Below are positions 43,600-51,979 of a stretch of 64,000 nt of DNA, one piece after another. The position numbers and the translations under genes are program-made. The notes under the pieces were generated by a model. It did no database searches, was not told the origin of the DNA, and worked only from the letters and a program-made list of their open reading frames with translations. The stretch is from Candidatus Saccharimonadota bacterium. GTDB lineage: Bacteria; Patescibacteriota; Saccharimonadia; Saccharimonadales; Saccharimonadaceae. Location: the NCBI GenBank assembly GCA_017404335.1, contig JAFRCN010000002.1, positions 1 to 64,000 of the forward strand, given 5' to 3'. Each line of letters begins with the position of its first letter. Position 1 is the first letter of the stretch.

Positions 43600-44505
43600 A
43601 TGGCAGAAGAAGAAACTGCAAAGAAAGAAAATTTGGAGGTAGTCGAGGAGACTACAAAAAGTGAGCCGGAGGCTTTTGCGAAATCTGGTAAGAAGTCGAG
43701 AAAGCATATTGAGGAAGTAAAGGCCGAGGAAGAGCGCCAAGCGCGAAAAGAAGAGCGAAAGCTCGCTGAGGCGGAAGTAAAACCGAAGGGGGAAAAGCCG
43801 GTCACGCGCCCGCGGATTGAACGCCGAGGCAGAAAGTATCAGGAAGCGGCTAAATTGGTTGAGAAGGGCAAGGTTTATAATCTGGACGAAGCGATTGCTC
43901 TCGCGATTAAATCTAGCCCGGTTAAGTTCGACGCTTCAATCGAAGCTCATGTTCGCCTCGGCGTCGATCCGCGTCAAGCCGACCAGAACATCCGTACTAC
44001 TTTAGTACTTCCTAACGGCAACGGTAAAACCGTCCGGGTTGCTGTATTCGCGCCAGCTGACGTTTGTAAAAGCGCTAAGGCTGCCGGAGCAGATATCGCT
44101 GAAGATGAGGAATTCTTAAAGCAACTCGAAAAGGGAACGATTGATTTTGATATCCTGATTTCGACGCCGGCTTATATGCCGAAACTCGGTAAGTTTGCGC
44201 GGTTGCTCGGTCCAAAAGGTTTAATGCCGAATCCAAAAGCCGGGACGGTGACGATGGATGTCGAGAAAGCCGTGAAGGAAGCTAAGGCAGGTAAGGTTGA
44301 ATACCGCGTCGATAAGCAAGCGATTGTCCATATCGGACTTGGCAAGGTTTCGTTCGGAGTCGAAAAGCTTCTTCAGAATGCCAATGCGTTTTTCGATTCT
44401 TTGAAGACACAAAAACCAAATTCCCTTAAGGGAACTTACGTTAAATCGGTTTATCTAACTACGACGATGGGGCCTTCGATCGCTGTCGAAAACTTGTACA
44501 ATTAA
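43600..44505 (+). CDS. rplA: Ribosomal protein uL1, N-terminally extended
   Basis: 301 residues against about 230. The L1 domain starts near residue 72 ([18 protein letters not shown]) and has [35 protein letters not shown] and a C-terminal [18 protein letters not shown]. The first 70 residues are a charged glutamate/lysine tail much like the one on SecE two genes upstream. It binds the L1 stalk of 23S rRNA and probably represses its own operon through the leader at 43561. Confidence 0.95.
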   Translation: MAEEETAKKENLEVVEETTKSEPEAFAKSGKKSRKHIEEVKAEEERQARKEERKLAEAEVKPKGEKPVTRPRIERRGRKYQEAAKLVEKGKVYNLDEAIALAIKSSPVKFDASIEAHVRLGVDPRQADQNIRTTLVLPNGNGKTVRVAVFAPADVCKSAKAAGADIAEDEEFLKQLEKGTIDFDILISTPAYMPKLGKFARLLGPKGLMPNPKAGTVTMDVEKAVKEAKAGKVEYRVDKQAIVHIGLGKVSFGVEKLLQNANAFFDSLKTQKPNSLKGTYVKSVYLTTTMGPSIAVENLYN

Positions 44506-44531
44506 GTTTAAGCGTGATATAATAAGCTCAT

Positions 44532-45083
44532 ATGGAAACGTATGAGCTTATTTTTACGATTGCGATTGGTCTTTTAGTGTTGTTATTCGGTTTTAGATTA
44601 AAGAGAATTGCATTTTTTGTGATTTGGTTTTTGATTGGATATGTTTTGATGCACGATTATATAATGGGCTTCATTAATAGTTCAGTGCCGGAAATTGCAA
44701 CAAATAGTATCTATCAGCTTCTTCTGCCGATTGGGGGCGGTGTAATTATGGCGCTACTTGGGTTCACGATTGAAAAGCTCTGTGTTTCTGGTATTACTTT
44801 CGCGGCGGTGATGTTGATTACGATTAATTATTTCGGAACGGAACTTTTGACTCTTGGAATCGGGGCGGTCGTTGGTGTTATTCTGGGCGCTTTTGCGGTT
44901 AGGATGATAAAACCGGCGACAATTATCGCAACCTCGGGAATCGGAGCATACGCTTTGACTTTAGCCGTATTTGAGTTATTTAAAGATTTAGATCATCCTA
45001 CTTTCTATTTCCCGATTCTGATTGTCTTGATGGCGATTGGGGTGTTTTTCCAGTTTGGGACTTCAAAGCGCATTCATTATTAG
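44532..45083 (+). CDS. DUF4203/TMEM198-like membrane protein
   Basis: 183 residues with six or seven short hydrophobic helices and glycine-rich GALLGFTIEKL / GIGAVVGVILGAFAV patterns seen in DUF4203 proteins. Function unknown. TGA-TATAAT (44518-44523) ends 8 nt before the ATG: leaderless. It lies between the rplKA and rplJL operons. Confidence 0.65.
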   Translation: METYELIFTIAIGLLVLLFGFRLKRIAFFVIWFLIGYVLMHDYIMGFINSSVPEIATNSIYQLLLPIGGGVIMALLGFTIEKLCVSGITFAAVMLITINYFGTELLTLGIGAVVGVILGAFAVRMIKPATIIATSGIGAYALTLAVFELFKDLDHPTFYFPILIVLMAIGVFFQFGTSKRIHY

Positions 45084-45084
45084 C

Positions 45085-45113
45085 TTGACTTTTGGGGTGG
45101 GTTTTAGTATAAT
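45085..45113 (+). promoter_or_regulatory. rplJ promoter
   Basis: TTGACT (45085-45090), 17-bp spacer, TATAAT (45108-45113). Confidence 0.85.
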
Positions 45114-45119
45114 TAGGGA

Positions 45120-45195
45120 AGTTACCAAAGACAGCGACGGGAGTAGTCCTTAATTATGTCGCCGAGGAATTTCTTAGAATTTATTTGGTGACGCT
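45120..45195 (+). ncRNA. Ribosomal protein L10 leader RNA
   Basis: The leader folds into an outer stem GTTACCAA (45121-45128) with TTGGTGAC (45185-45192) and an inner stem GCGAC (45134-45138) with GTCGC (45158-45162), with purine-rich internal loops. This is the shape of the L10(L12)4-binding leader known upstream of rplJ, through which the L10 complex controls its own synthesis. Position between the rplJ promoter and rplJ supports it. Confidence 0.8.
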
Positions 45196-45243
45196 ATTTA
45201 ACAATTAGCTAACTAAATATTAACTTAACCAAAGGAACTTTTT

Positions 45244-45741
45244 ATGGCAATTTCCAAAGATAAAAAGAACACATTGGTTGCTGATCTAACTGCGCTTCTG
45301 AACGATTCCAAGATGGTCGCCTACGCGAAATACGAAGGTTTGACCGTCGCGGAGCTCCAAGAGCTTAGAAAAATGGCACGCGAAGCGGGCGTTAAAATCA
45401 AAGTCGTAAAGAACCGGCTCGTCCGGGTAGCGATGAAAGAGATTGCGGCTTACAAGGACACGGATACGACCGGTCTAACTGGGCAGCTTCTCTATGCATT
45501 GGGGACTGACGAAGATTTCGACGCAGCGAAGGTCTTGACGAAATTCGCTAAGACGCACGCTAAGATGGAGCTAATCGGTGGATTTAAAGACGACGGGGCT
45601 TCGCTCTCGAAAGAGGAAGTTACGACGCTCGGAAATCTCCCGACCAAGAACGAGCTCATCGCGCAGGTCGTGGATACGCTACTTTCTGGTATCAACGGCA
45701 TTGTCTCTGGCTTGGAAAATCGAGAAGAGAAAAGCAACTAA
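45244..45741 (+). CDS. rplJ: Ribosomal protein uL10
   Basis: 165 residues. SKDKKNTLVADLTALLND at the start, VKIKVVKNRLVRVAM in the RNA-binding domain and a C-terminal helix (LLSGINGIVSGL) that binds L7/L12 dimers. Ribosome site CCAAAGGAAC. Second part of a two-gene operon with rplL. Confidence 0.97.
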   Translation: MAISKDKKNTLVADLTALLNDSKMVAYAKYEGLTVAELQELRKMAREAGVKIKVVKNRLVRVAMKEIAAYKDTDTTGLTGQLLYALGTDEDFDAAKVLTKFAKTHAKMELIGGFKDDGASLSKEEVTTLGNLPTKNELIAQVVDTLLSGINGIVSGLENREEKSN

Positions 45742-45766
45742 TTTAATTTAACCGAAAGGAAATTTT

Positions 45767-46141
45767 ATGGCAACTGATATTAAGAAGTTGGCCGAAGAGC
45801 TCGTCAATATGACTGTGCTTGAGGTTAACGAACTCAAAATTTTACTTAAAGATGAATATGGCATCGAGCCGGCAGCTGCGGTAGTCGCAGTTGCAGGTGG
45901 CGACGCTGGCGCTGGCGCTGACGAAGGCAAGTCGGAATACGACGTCGTCCTCAAAGACGCTGGTGCGCAAAAGATTGCAGTCATTAAGGCTGTGAAAGAA
46001 GCTACCGGACTCGGTCTCGGCGAAGCTAAAGCTATCGTCGATGGCGCTCCGGCAACCGTAAAAGAGAAAGTCGCGAAGGCGGACGCAGAAGCAATGAAGA
46101 AGGCGCTCGAAGAAGCTGGCGCAACTGTCGAGCTCGCTTAA
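45767..46141 (+). CDS. rplL: Ribosomal protein bL12 (L7/L12)
   Basis: 124 residues. N-terminal dimer domain, an alanine/glycine-rich hinge ([14 protein letters not shown]) and the C-terminal factor-binding domain with [20 protein letters not shown] and [17 protein letters not shown]. It recruits translation GTPases. Confidence 0.97.
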   Translation: MATDIKKLAEELVNMTVLEVNELKILLKDEYGIEPAAAVVAVAGGDAGAGADEGKSEYDVVLKDAGAQKIAVIKAVKEATGLGLGEAKAIVDGAPATVKEKVAKADAEAMKKALEEAGATVELA

Positions 46142-46167
46142 GACGCTTAAAGTTAGCTGATTGGCAA

Positions 46168-46191
46168 TTATCACCCGAAAGGGTGATTTTT
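46168..46191 (+). terminator. rplJL terminator
   Basis: ATCACCC-GAAA-GGGTGAT followed by TTTTG. The promoter of the next gene begins right after it. Confidence 0.9.
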
Positions 46192-46207
46192 GTTATATAA
46201 TAATTAT

Positions 46208-47371
46208 ATGGAAGAGTTTGATTATTTAGATGAGGGGGAAGTTTATCTTGATTCGGCGTGCCAAAGTTTGCGGCCAAGATGCGTGATTGACGCGGTGAAT
46301 AAATATTACACGGAGCATAATTCCTGCGGGGAACGCGTGAAATATAAATGGGGGGTCGAGACGGACGAGAAGGTTGAGGAAGCTAGGAATTTAGTTTTAA
46401 AATATCTCGACCTAAAACCAAAGAAATACACAGTTTCGTTTACGCTAAATACGACCTACGGGATTAATTTAATTTTGTCGCAGATTCGAGCGGACGCTTT
46501 TTCGAAGATTATGACGAGCGAAATCGAACACAACTCGCCGTTTCTTTCGTCAATTGCTTTTCATGAACGAACCGGGCTACCGCGTGAAGTAATGAAGCGA
46601 AACGAAGACGGCTCGATCAATGTTTTTGATTATGATTTTACCGATGCGGTAGTAGTTATAAACTGCGCGTCGAATTTCGATGGAAGGAAACTGTTAAATA
46701 TCAAGGAGGTCGTCAAAGCCGTACACAAAGCGGGCGGGATTATCATTATCGACGCGGCGCAAGCGATGGCGCATTCGGTAGATATATTACGGGGGGTTGA
46801 GGTCGACGCGATTTGTTTTTCAGCGCATAAGCTATACGCCCCGTCGCTTGGCGTAATCGTTTGGCGAGACGAGCTAGACGCAAAGCTAGTTCGTGGATTT
46901 GTCGGTGGTGGGATGGTCGACGACGTCGACAAAGATTCCTATGTGTTTTCTTCAGAGAATAAAGAGCATCGCTATACACGGTTCGAATCAGGCCTACAAG
47001 CTTGGGGCGAGATTATCGGGCTCGGCGTGGCTTTGAAATGGCTGATGAAGCTCCCGAAAAGCGCTTGGAGAAATTTAGAAAACAATTATACTGAGCTATA
47101 TGAATATTTAAATAGCTCCGCTAAGGTACATTTTGTAAATCATGAAGCGAATCCGACGATGTCGTTTTATGTCGAAAGTTTAGATTCTCACCTGCTCGGC
47201 TCGGCGCTTTCACGGGAGAATGTTATGGCGCGGACTGGGTATTTTTGCGTGCATTATTACCTTGATCATGTTTTAAAGCAGCCGCCGTTAGTCCGTTTCT
47301 CTTTGGGATTACATAATCGTCCCGAAGATATCGACAAAGTCAAAAAAGTTATGGAAAAAATTATCCACTAG
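46208..47371 (+). CDS. SufS-like cysteine desulfurase / class V aminotransferase
   Basis: 387 residues from ATG 46208. PLP lysine in ICFSAHKLYAPSLG, VIDAAQ-type IIIDAAQAMAHSVD, EIEHNSPFLS with the histidine over PLP, and a C-terminal cysteine in ARTGYFCVHYY at the place of the persulfide cysteine (R-x-G-x2-C). It would supply sulfur from cysteine for NrdG, rubrerythrin and tRNA modification; no SufU or IscU lies next to it. TATAAT (46196-46201) ends 6 nt before the ATG: leaderless. Confidence 0.85.
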   Translation: MEEFDYLDEGEVYLDSACQSLRPRCVIDAVNKYYTEHNSCGERVKYKWGVETDEKVEEARNLVLKYLDLKPKKYTVSFTLNTTYGINLILSQIRADAFSKIMTSEIEHNSPFLSSIAFHERTGLPREVMKRNEDGSINVFDYDFTDAVVVINCASNFDGRKLLNIKEVVKAVHKAGGIIIIDAAQAMAHSVDILRGVEVDAICFSAHKLYAPSLGVIVWRDELDAKLVRGFVGGGMVDDVDKDSYVFSSENKEHRYTRFESGLQAWGEIIGLGVALKWLMKLPKSAWRNLENNYTELYEYLNSSAKVHFVNHEANPTMSFYVESLDSHLLGSALSRENVMARTGYFCVHYYLDHVLKQPPLVRFSLGLHNRPEDIDKVKKVMEKIIH

Positions 47372-47389
47372 TGGTAGAATAAATATATT

Positions 47390-48445
47390 ATGGTGTGTAT
47401 AGCTGCGTTTATTATTTTGGCGATTATCGGTGTTTTTGTCGCTTTTATTTCGATATTTAAGCCAAAGGTAGGGAAGGCCTATTTGAAGGCTTTAAAGAAA
47501 TCTTGGGGTTGTTTATGGAAGAAAGTCCGCTTGCAAAAATGCGAAACCGGTTTTAAAGATGACGTCAAAAATGGGTTACTTAGTCGGGTCATAATTAAAC
47601 ATCCAACCTGGGTAAAGCCTTTATCGGTCGTAATTGAAGTTTTATCGGTTGTGATTGTGATGGTTGCAGTTTGGGCAGTCGTCAACTCTCTAAAAGCGAT
47701 TTTAGCGCTTTCTATCTTGGGAACCTGTAACGTTACGAAGGCCGAAGCCTGTACTCTAGGGGCGGAGGTTTGCTCGATTGACGAAAGCGAAACCGACGGG
47801 TTTTTCGAGGGTGTCGGGAGATGGTTTTCGGAATGGGGTGAGATTTTTGAGGCGATTCCGGATAAATTTAAGACCTACAAAGCTGAAGATTTCGATTTTG
47901 GCTATATCCCAGTTGGCGCTGCGGAAGTGGAAGATTTGCCGATCGTGGTAGATATCTTTGACCCGGGGTGCGTGGTCTGTATGAAATCATACCGCAACCA
48001 AAAAGAAGCGGGATACTTCGATGAACGAAACGTCCGTTTAGTACCATTCGCGATTCAGGGGGCGGATGGAGAATTCAAGTTTAAAAATTCGAATTTGATA
48101 GTTCGCTACATGTTTGCGACAGAGAGAATTAAGCCTGGCGCTTCGCTACTGATAATTGATAAGATTTTTACCGAACGAAATAGTGAGGGAATATCTTACC
48201 AGGATAAATTCAATTTCGATTATTCGAGTGACGAGGCGACAAAAAAGATTGAAGGCTGGTTGACGAACTCCGGTATAAAAGAAGATGATTTAAAAAAGAT
48301 CAGGGAATTAATTAATTCCGAAGAAATTAGCGAAATTCTTTCTAAGAATAAAAACATTGTCGAGAAGGAGCTAAAAGTTAAAGGTATTCCGACGATGATT
48401 TATGACGGAAAAAAACATACTGGACTCTGGAAAAATAATATGTAA
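47390..48445 (+). CDS. Membrane-anchored thioredoxin-fold protein
   Basis: 351 residues. Two hydrophobic helices (about 2-24 and 80-102), a cysteine-bearing linker (TCNVTKAEACTLGAEVC), then a DsbA/thioredoxin-like domain with the redox motif CVVC (DPGCVVCMKSY) and a cis-proline loop KGIPTMIYDG near the C terminus. It probably makes or reshuffles disulfides outside the membrane. It starts 18 bp after the desulfurase stop. Confidence 0.75.
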   Translation: MVCIAAFIILAIIGVFVAFISIFKPKVGKAYLKALKKSWGCLWKKVRLQKCETGFKDDVKNGLLSRVIIKHPTWVKPLSVVIEVLSVVIVMVAVWAVVNSLKAILALSILGTCNVTKAEACTLGAEVCSIDESETDGFFEGVGRWFSEWGEIFEAIPDKFKTYKAEDFDFGYIPVGAAEVEDLPIVVDIFDPGCVVCMKSYRNQKEAGYFDERNVRLVPFAIQGADGEFKFKNSNLIVRYMFATERIKPGASLLIIDKIFTERNSEGISYQDKFNFDYSSDEATKKIEGWLTNSGIKEDDLKKIRELINSEEISEILSKNKNIVEKELKVKGIPTMIYDGKKHTGLWKNNM

Positions 48446-48506
48446 TTTTTACAACATTTTGGGCGGGACCGAAGTTTTTGTGGTGGAAAACTTTCCGAAA
48501 AAAGCC

Positions 48507-48551
48507 TTGACTTTATTTTGGTTTAGATATAATATAATATTAATATTATAT
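48507..48551 (+). promoter_or_regulatory. Promoter with AT palindrome
   Basis: TTGACT (48507-48512) and TATAAT (48528-48533 or 48533-48538, spacer 15 or 20). A perfect 20-base palindrome ATATAATATT/AATATTATAT (48532-48551) covers the -10 and the likely start point. Upstream, 48446-48500 holds only a weak AAGTTTT/AAAACTT hairpin. Confidence 0.55.
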
Positions 48552-48569
48552 ATTTAGACAGGATGCGAG

Positions 48570-49091
48570 GTGATGTCTGAAATACCAGATAAACAAATAA
48601 AAAGGTTACGAAGTTTGCTTTCAGAAGCAGAGACTAATTTGTCGGCTGCAAAAGAGTTGTTGATTTCGATTTTAGGAGATGGCGAGTTGGTTTCCGCACC
48701 GCGCGAAACGATTGTTTCGGGGCCGGAAGGCAAAATTATCGAGGGGATTTTCGATGGGCAGATTATGATTGGCCCAGATGGGAAGAATTACCCGGTTCCA
48801 GCAAATTATGCTTCGAAATCGAAATTGGTTGAAGGTGATATTATGAAGCTCACGATTACCGAAGACGGCAAATTCCTATATAAGCAGATTGGGCCAGTCG
48901 AGAGAAAGACGGTGATTGGGACTTTGGTGCACCATGATGATAAATACTTTGTTGAGGTGGCCGGGAAAGAATATCAGATTCTTTACGCTTCGGTGACTTA
49001 TTTCCACTTGAAGAACGGTTCGCAAGTTTCGGTGACGATACCGGCGGATAACGATGATGCTACATGGGCCGCTGTAGAAGCAGCACTATAA
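48570..49091 (+). CDS. Conserved-looking hypothetical protein
   Basis: 173 residues. A short N-terminal coiled coil (about 5-38), then an all-beta region with IVSGPEGKIIEGIFDGQIM, YPVPANYASKSKLVEGDIMKL and TVIGTLVHHDDKYFVEV. The middle looks like a small barrel. I do not recognise the family; the coiled coil plus barrel resembles adaptor or RNA-binding proteins, but that is a guess. GTG 48570 or ATG 48573 can be the start. It has its own promoter and a terminator module. Confidence 0.7.
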   Translation: MMSEIPDKQIKRLRSLLSEAETNLSAAKELLISILGDGELVSAPRETIVSGPEGKIIEGIFDGQIMIGPDGKNYPVPANYASKSKLVEGDIMKLTITEDGKFLYKQIGPVERKTVIGTLVHHDDKYFVEVAGKEYQILYASVTYFHLKNGSQVSVTIPADNDDATWAAVEAAL

Positions 49092-49094
49092 CCT

Positions 49095-49171
49095 TAAACT
49101 TTCTTTAAAAAAGAAAGTTTAGTAAAGAAATGATGAAAAATTTCCGAGAAGTGAATTCCCGGAAATTTTTT
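49095..49171 (+). terminator. Double-hairpin module, copy 2
   Basis: Hairpin 1: TAAACTTTCTTT-AAA-AAAGAAAGTTTA, 12 bp perfect (49095-49121). A linker with AGTAAAGAAAT follows. Hairpin 2: AAAAATTTCCG/CGGAAATTTTT (49136-49170) with GAATTC in the loop, then T and TGATTAT. It ends the hypothetical gene and stands 22 bp before dnaX. Compare 40226-40308. Confidence 0.85.
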
Positions 49172-49192
49172 GATTATGATATAATGTAGATA

Positions 49193-50626
49193 GTGAAAAA
49201 CCTATATAGACGTTATAGACCATTAAGGCTAAGCGAGGTAGTTGGTCAAGATCAAGTTGTTGAACCATTAGGGAGATCCCTCGCCCAAGGGAAGGTGGGG
49301 CATGCTTATCTTTTTGTGGGGCCGAGAGGATGCGGGAAGACGAGTGTCGCTAGAATATTAGCGCATGAGATAAACAGATTTAAATACGAAGTTGAAGATA
49401 ATTATGTAGATATTATTGAAATTGATGGGGCGAGCAACCGCGGGATTGATAATATACGCGAGCTTCGAGAAAAAGTCCTGGTTGCGCCGACGAGCGGGAA
49501 GTATAAAGTATATATCATTGATGAAGTTCACATGCTGACAAAGGAAGCGTTTAATGCGCTTTTAAAGACGCTTGAGGAGCCGCCGGAGCACGTTGTCTTC
49601 ATCATGGCAACGACAGACGCGATAAAAGTCCCGGTGACGATTACTTCGAGAGCGCAAACTTATACTTTTAAGTTAGCAACCTACGAGACGATGTTTAATT
49701 TTCTTAAGTCTGTGGCAGAAAAAGAATCGATTAAAATTACAGATGAAGCTCTTTCGGTAATTACGAAACGGGGCGGAGGTTCATTCCGCGATTCTTTATC
49801 ATTACTCGACCAAATATCTACTTTGTCGGAAAATCAGATTTCTAAAGAAATGGTCGTATCGGCGATGGGGTTACCGGAAGATGAAAAGATTGCGGATCTG
49901 CTCGCTAGTTATTTATCAGGAGATGTTGCAAAGATTACAACACTTTTAAAAGATTTGTTGTCTTCAGGCATCAAACCGGAAACTTTGGCGGAAGAATTAA
50001 TCTCAGAAATACTTGATAATCCGAAACCGGAACTGCTCGATTTACTTTCTAAACTACCCGATGTTAAAGCGCCCTTCCCAGAAGCAAAATTACTCGTGTG
50101 CTTAACAAGTAGAGTGCGGGTGGCCGACAATGTCTTTTCAAGGAACATTTCCAGATTTTCGAGCCCTGAGACGTATATTCCTGACGGACCCGACAGGTTC
50201 GCCCGCGAAGCGGGCGGTTCTGCCGGCGTCCCAGCGTATGACGTCGAAGGCGAGAAAGTCCGTTCCGGAAAAGACATGTCGGACAGGACCCGCACTCAAA
50301 CTGTTCCAGCCAAGGATTTTGACTGGGATGGGTTTTTGGATAGAGTGCAAGAAAAAAATGATGCGGTTTATATGCAACTTAAAAGAGTTACTTACATATT
50401 TAGCGGAGATGCGCTCGAAATCTATCCCGAAAAGCGCATTGCGCGGACGATTTTAATGCGCGATAACAATAAACGGATTTTGATTGACGCAGCGGGTGGT
50501 GTAAAAATTACAATACATGAAGTCGGTGACACCCCGGTAAACGCCGTAAAAGACGAAACGCTCACTAAAATTTCTGATATAATGGGTGGAGAGGTAACAA
50601 ACGATGCAGGAGGTAACCCATTCTAA
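49193..50626 (+). CDS. dnaX: DNA polymerase III subunit gamma/tau
   Basis: 477 residues. Walker A GPRGCGKT (43-50), IDEVHMLTKEAFNALLKTLEEPP, MATTDAIKVPVTITSRA (sensor 1 and SRC-like arginine finger). The four-cysteine zinc module normally found between Walker A and the EIDGASN motif is missing. A poorly conserved linker (about 320-370) contains a palindrome and a motif shared with the mobile-looking elements. At codon 388 lies a likely -1 frameshift site that would give a 389-residue gamma form. GTG start 49193, 7 nt after TGA-TATAAT (49180-49185): leaderless. It overlaps dnaB by 23 bp. Confidence 0.95.
   Translation: MKNLYRRYRPLRLSEVVGQDQVVEPLGRSLAQGKVGHAYLFVGPRGCGKTSVARILAHEINRFKYEVEDNYVDIIEIDGASNRGIDNIRELREKVLVAPTSGKYKVYIIDEVHMLTKEAFNALLKTLEEPPEHVVFIMATTDAIKVPVTITSRAQTYTFKLATYETMFNFLKSVAEKESIKITDEALSVITKRGGGSFRDSLSLLDQISTLSENQISKEMVVSAMGLPEDEKIADLLASYLSGDVAKITTLLKDLLSSGIKPETLAEELISEILDNPKPELLDLLSKLPDVKAPFPEAKLLVCLTSRVRVADNVFSRNISRFSSPETYIPDGPDRFAREAGGSAGVPAYDVEGEKVRSGKDMSDRTRTQTVPAKDFDWDGFLDRVQEKNDAVYMQLKRVTYIFSGDALEIYPEKRIARTILMRDNNKRILIDAAGGVKITIHEVGDTPVNAVKDETLTKISDIMGGEVTNDAGGNPF
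50181..50293 (+). repeat. GC-rich palindrome and element-like motif in the dnaX linker
   Basis: CGCCCGC-GAA-GCGGGCG (50200-50216) sits inside a longer imperfect palindrome (about 50181-50235). At 50282-50293 the minus strand reads GCGGGTCCTGTC, identical over 12 bases to the left arm of the element in cysS (60463-60474). The stretch is GC-rich against its surroundings and encodes a low-complexity linker. It may be a degraded relative of the palindromic element; the full three-helix fold is not present. Confidence 0.5.
50352..50361 (+). promoter_or_regulatory. Putative -1 frameshift site in dnaX
   Basis: Zero-frame codons GAA-AAA-AAT-GAT contain the heptamer A-AAA-AAT (50353-50359). After a -1 slip the next codon is TGA (50359-50361), so the product would stop at 389 residues instead of 477. 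A GGATAGAG stretch about ten bases upstream could act as the ribosome-site-like stimulator. The layout is that of E. coli dnaX (A-AAA-AAG with an early TGA). Confidence 0.55.
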
Positions 50627-51962
50627 AAATGACGGACGAATTCCGCCACAAGACATCGTAGCCGAGAAGTCCTTGCTCGGTGCGATTATGATCTCTGATA
50701 GTGTCATGGCGGAAATTCTGACGATTTTAAGACCGCGGGATTTTTACGAAAAACGACATGAAATAATTTTCGATGCGATGTCGGGACTATACGATCAGCA
50801 CAAGCCGATTGATTTATTGACCTTAACCTCTGAACTGAAATCAAAAAAGATGTTAAAGGATGTCGGCGGGGCGCCTTATCTCGCCGAACTTTCAAGTTTC
50901 GTACCAGCGGCTTCACACGCGAAGGCTTATGCTGACATTATTGAAAAAGCATCGGTTAGGCGAAGGTTAATCAAAGCGGGAACGGATATCGCGAATAAAG
51001 CCTATGAAGACGACGCTGAAGTTGATAGCTTGATTGGTTCGGCGGAAAAAGATTTGTTCGAAGTTTCGGACAAGATTATTAAAAGTGATTATGTCGCGAT
51101 GGATGAGCTCCTCGCGGACGCGTTTGACCGCATTGAGGAATTGCAAAAAAACAAAGGTGCTCTGAGGGGTCTCAAAACTGGTTTTCGTGATTTGGATAAA
51201 AAAACCGCTGGATTCCAGAAGGGCGATTTAATTATCATCGGGGCGCGTCCGGCGATGGGTAAGACAACTTTCGCGCAAAACTTAGCTTATAATATTGCGA
51301 GTATTAATAAAAAAGGTGTTTTGTTCTTTTCGATGGAGATGGCGGCGAATGAGATTGTCGACCGGATGATTTCGGATGTTTCTGGGGTCGACAACTGGAA
51401 AATGCGAACAGGAAATTTATCCGAGGAAGAATTTGCAAAAATCGGCGATGCGCTCGGTGAAATGGATGAAATCCCGATTTATATTGACGATACGAGTTCG
51501 ATGACAATTGTCGAGCTGAGAAATAAGGCGCGCCGGGCGATGCACGACCATGACATCGGAATTGTAATTGTAGATTATTTACAGCTAATCAGTGGTTCGG
51601 ACCGCTACGCAGGAAACCGCGTACAAGAAGTTACAGAGATTTCACGCGGACTTAAAATTTTGGCGAGGGAATTAGAAATTCCGGTAATAGCTCTTGCGCA
51701 GTTGTCGCGTAATGTGACTGGACGAGATGATCCGAGGCCGGTTTTATCGGATTTAAGGGAATCGGGCTCGATTGAGCAGGACGCAGATCTCGTGATGTTT
51801 TTGCACCGACCGGATTATTATAAACAAAACGACGACAATTACGAAGAGACACATATTACCGAGCTACTCGTAGCGAAGCATCGACACGGAGCAATCGGTA
51901 AGATTGAACTCTACTTCCATCCAGAACTCCTACGATTTATGTCGCTCGACAAAGAGCATTAG
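50604..51962 (+). CDS. dnaB: Replicative DNA helicase DnaB
   Basis: 452 residues. N-terminal helical domain (PPQDIVAEKSLLGAIMIS), linker, then the RecA-like domain with Walker A GARPAMGKTTFAQN, VIVDYLQLISG (Walker B), LAQLSRNVTGRDDPRP and LRESGSIEQDADLVMFLHRP. It unwinds DNA at the fork as a hexamer. The start overlaps the dnaX end; GGAGAGG upstream is its ribosome site. Confidence 0.97.
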   Translation: MQEVTHSKNDGRIPPQDIVAEKSLLGAIMISDSVMAEILTILRPRDFYEKRHEIIFDAMSGLYDQHKPIDLLTLTSELKSKKMLKDVGGAPYLAELSSFVPAASHAKAYADIIEKASVRRRLIKAGTDIANKAYEDDAEVDSLIGSAEKDLFEVSDKIIKSDYVAMDELLADAFDRIEELQKNKGALRGLKTGFRDLDKKTAGFQKGDLIIIGARPAMGKTTFAQNLAYNIASINKKGVLFFSMEMAANEIVDRMISDVSGVDNWKMRTGNLSEEEFAKIGDALGEMDEIPIYIDDTSSMTIVELRNKARRAMHDHDIGIVIVDYLQLISGSDRYAGNRVQEVTEISRGLKILARELEIPVIALAQLSRNVTGRDDPRPVLSDLRESGSIEQDADLVMFLHRPDYYKQNDDNYEETHITELLVAKHRHGAIGKIELYFHPELLRFMSLDKEH

Positions 51963-51979
51963 TATGATATAATGAAAAA

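Noticed and set aside
48452-48480. Fragment of the palindromic element (AACATTTTGGG..GGGACCGAAG)
   Set aside because: There is a loose resemblance to the right half of the core, but no P1, P2 or left arm; it may be chance.
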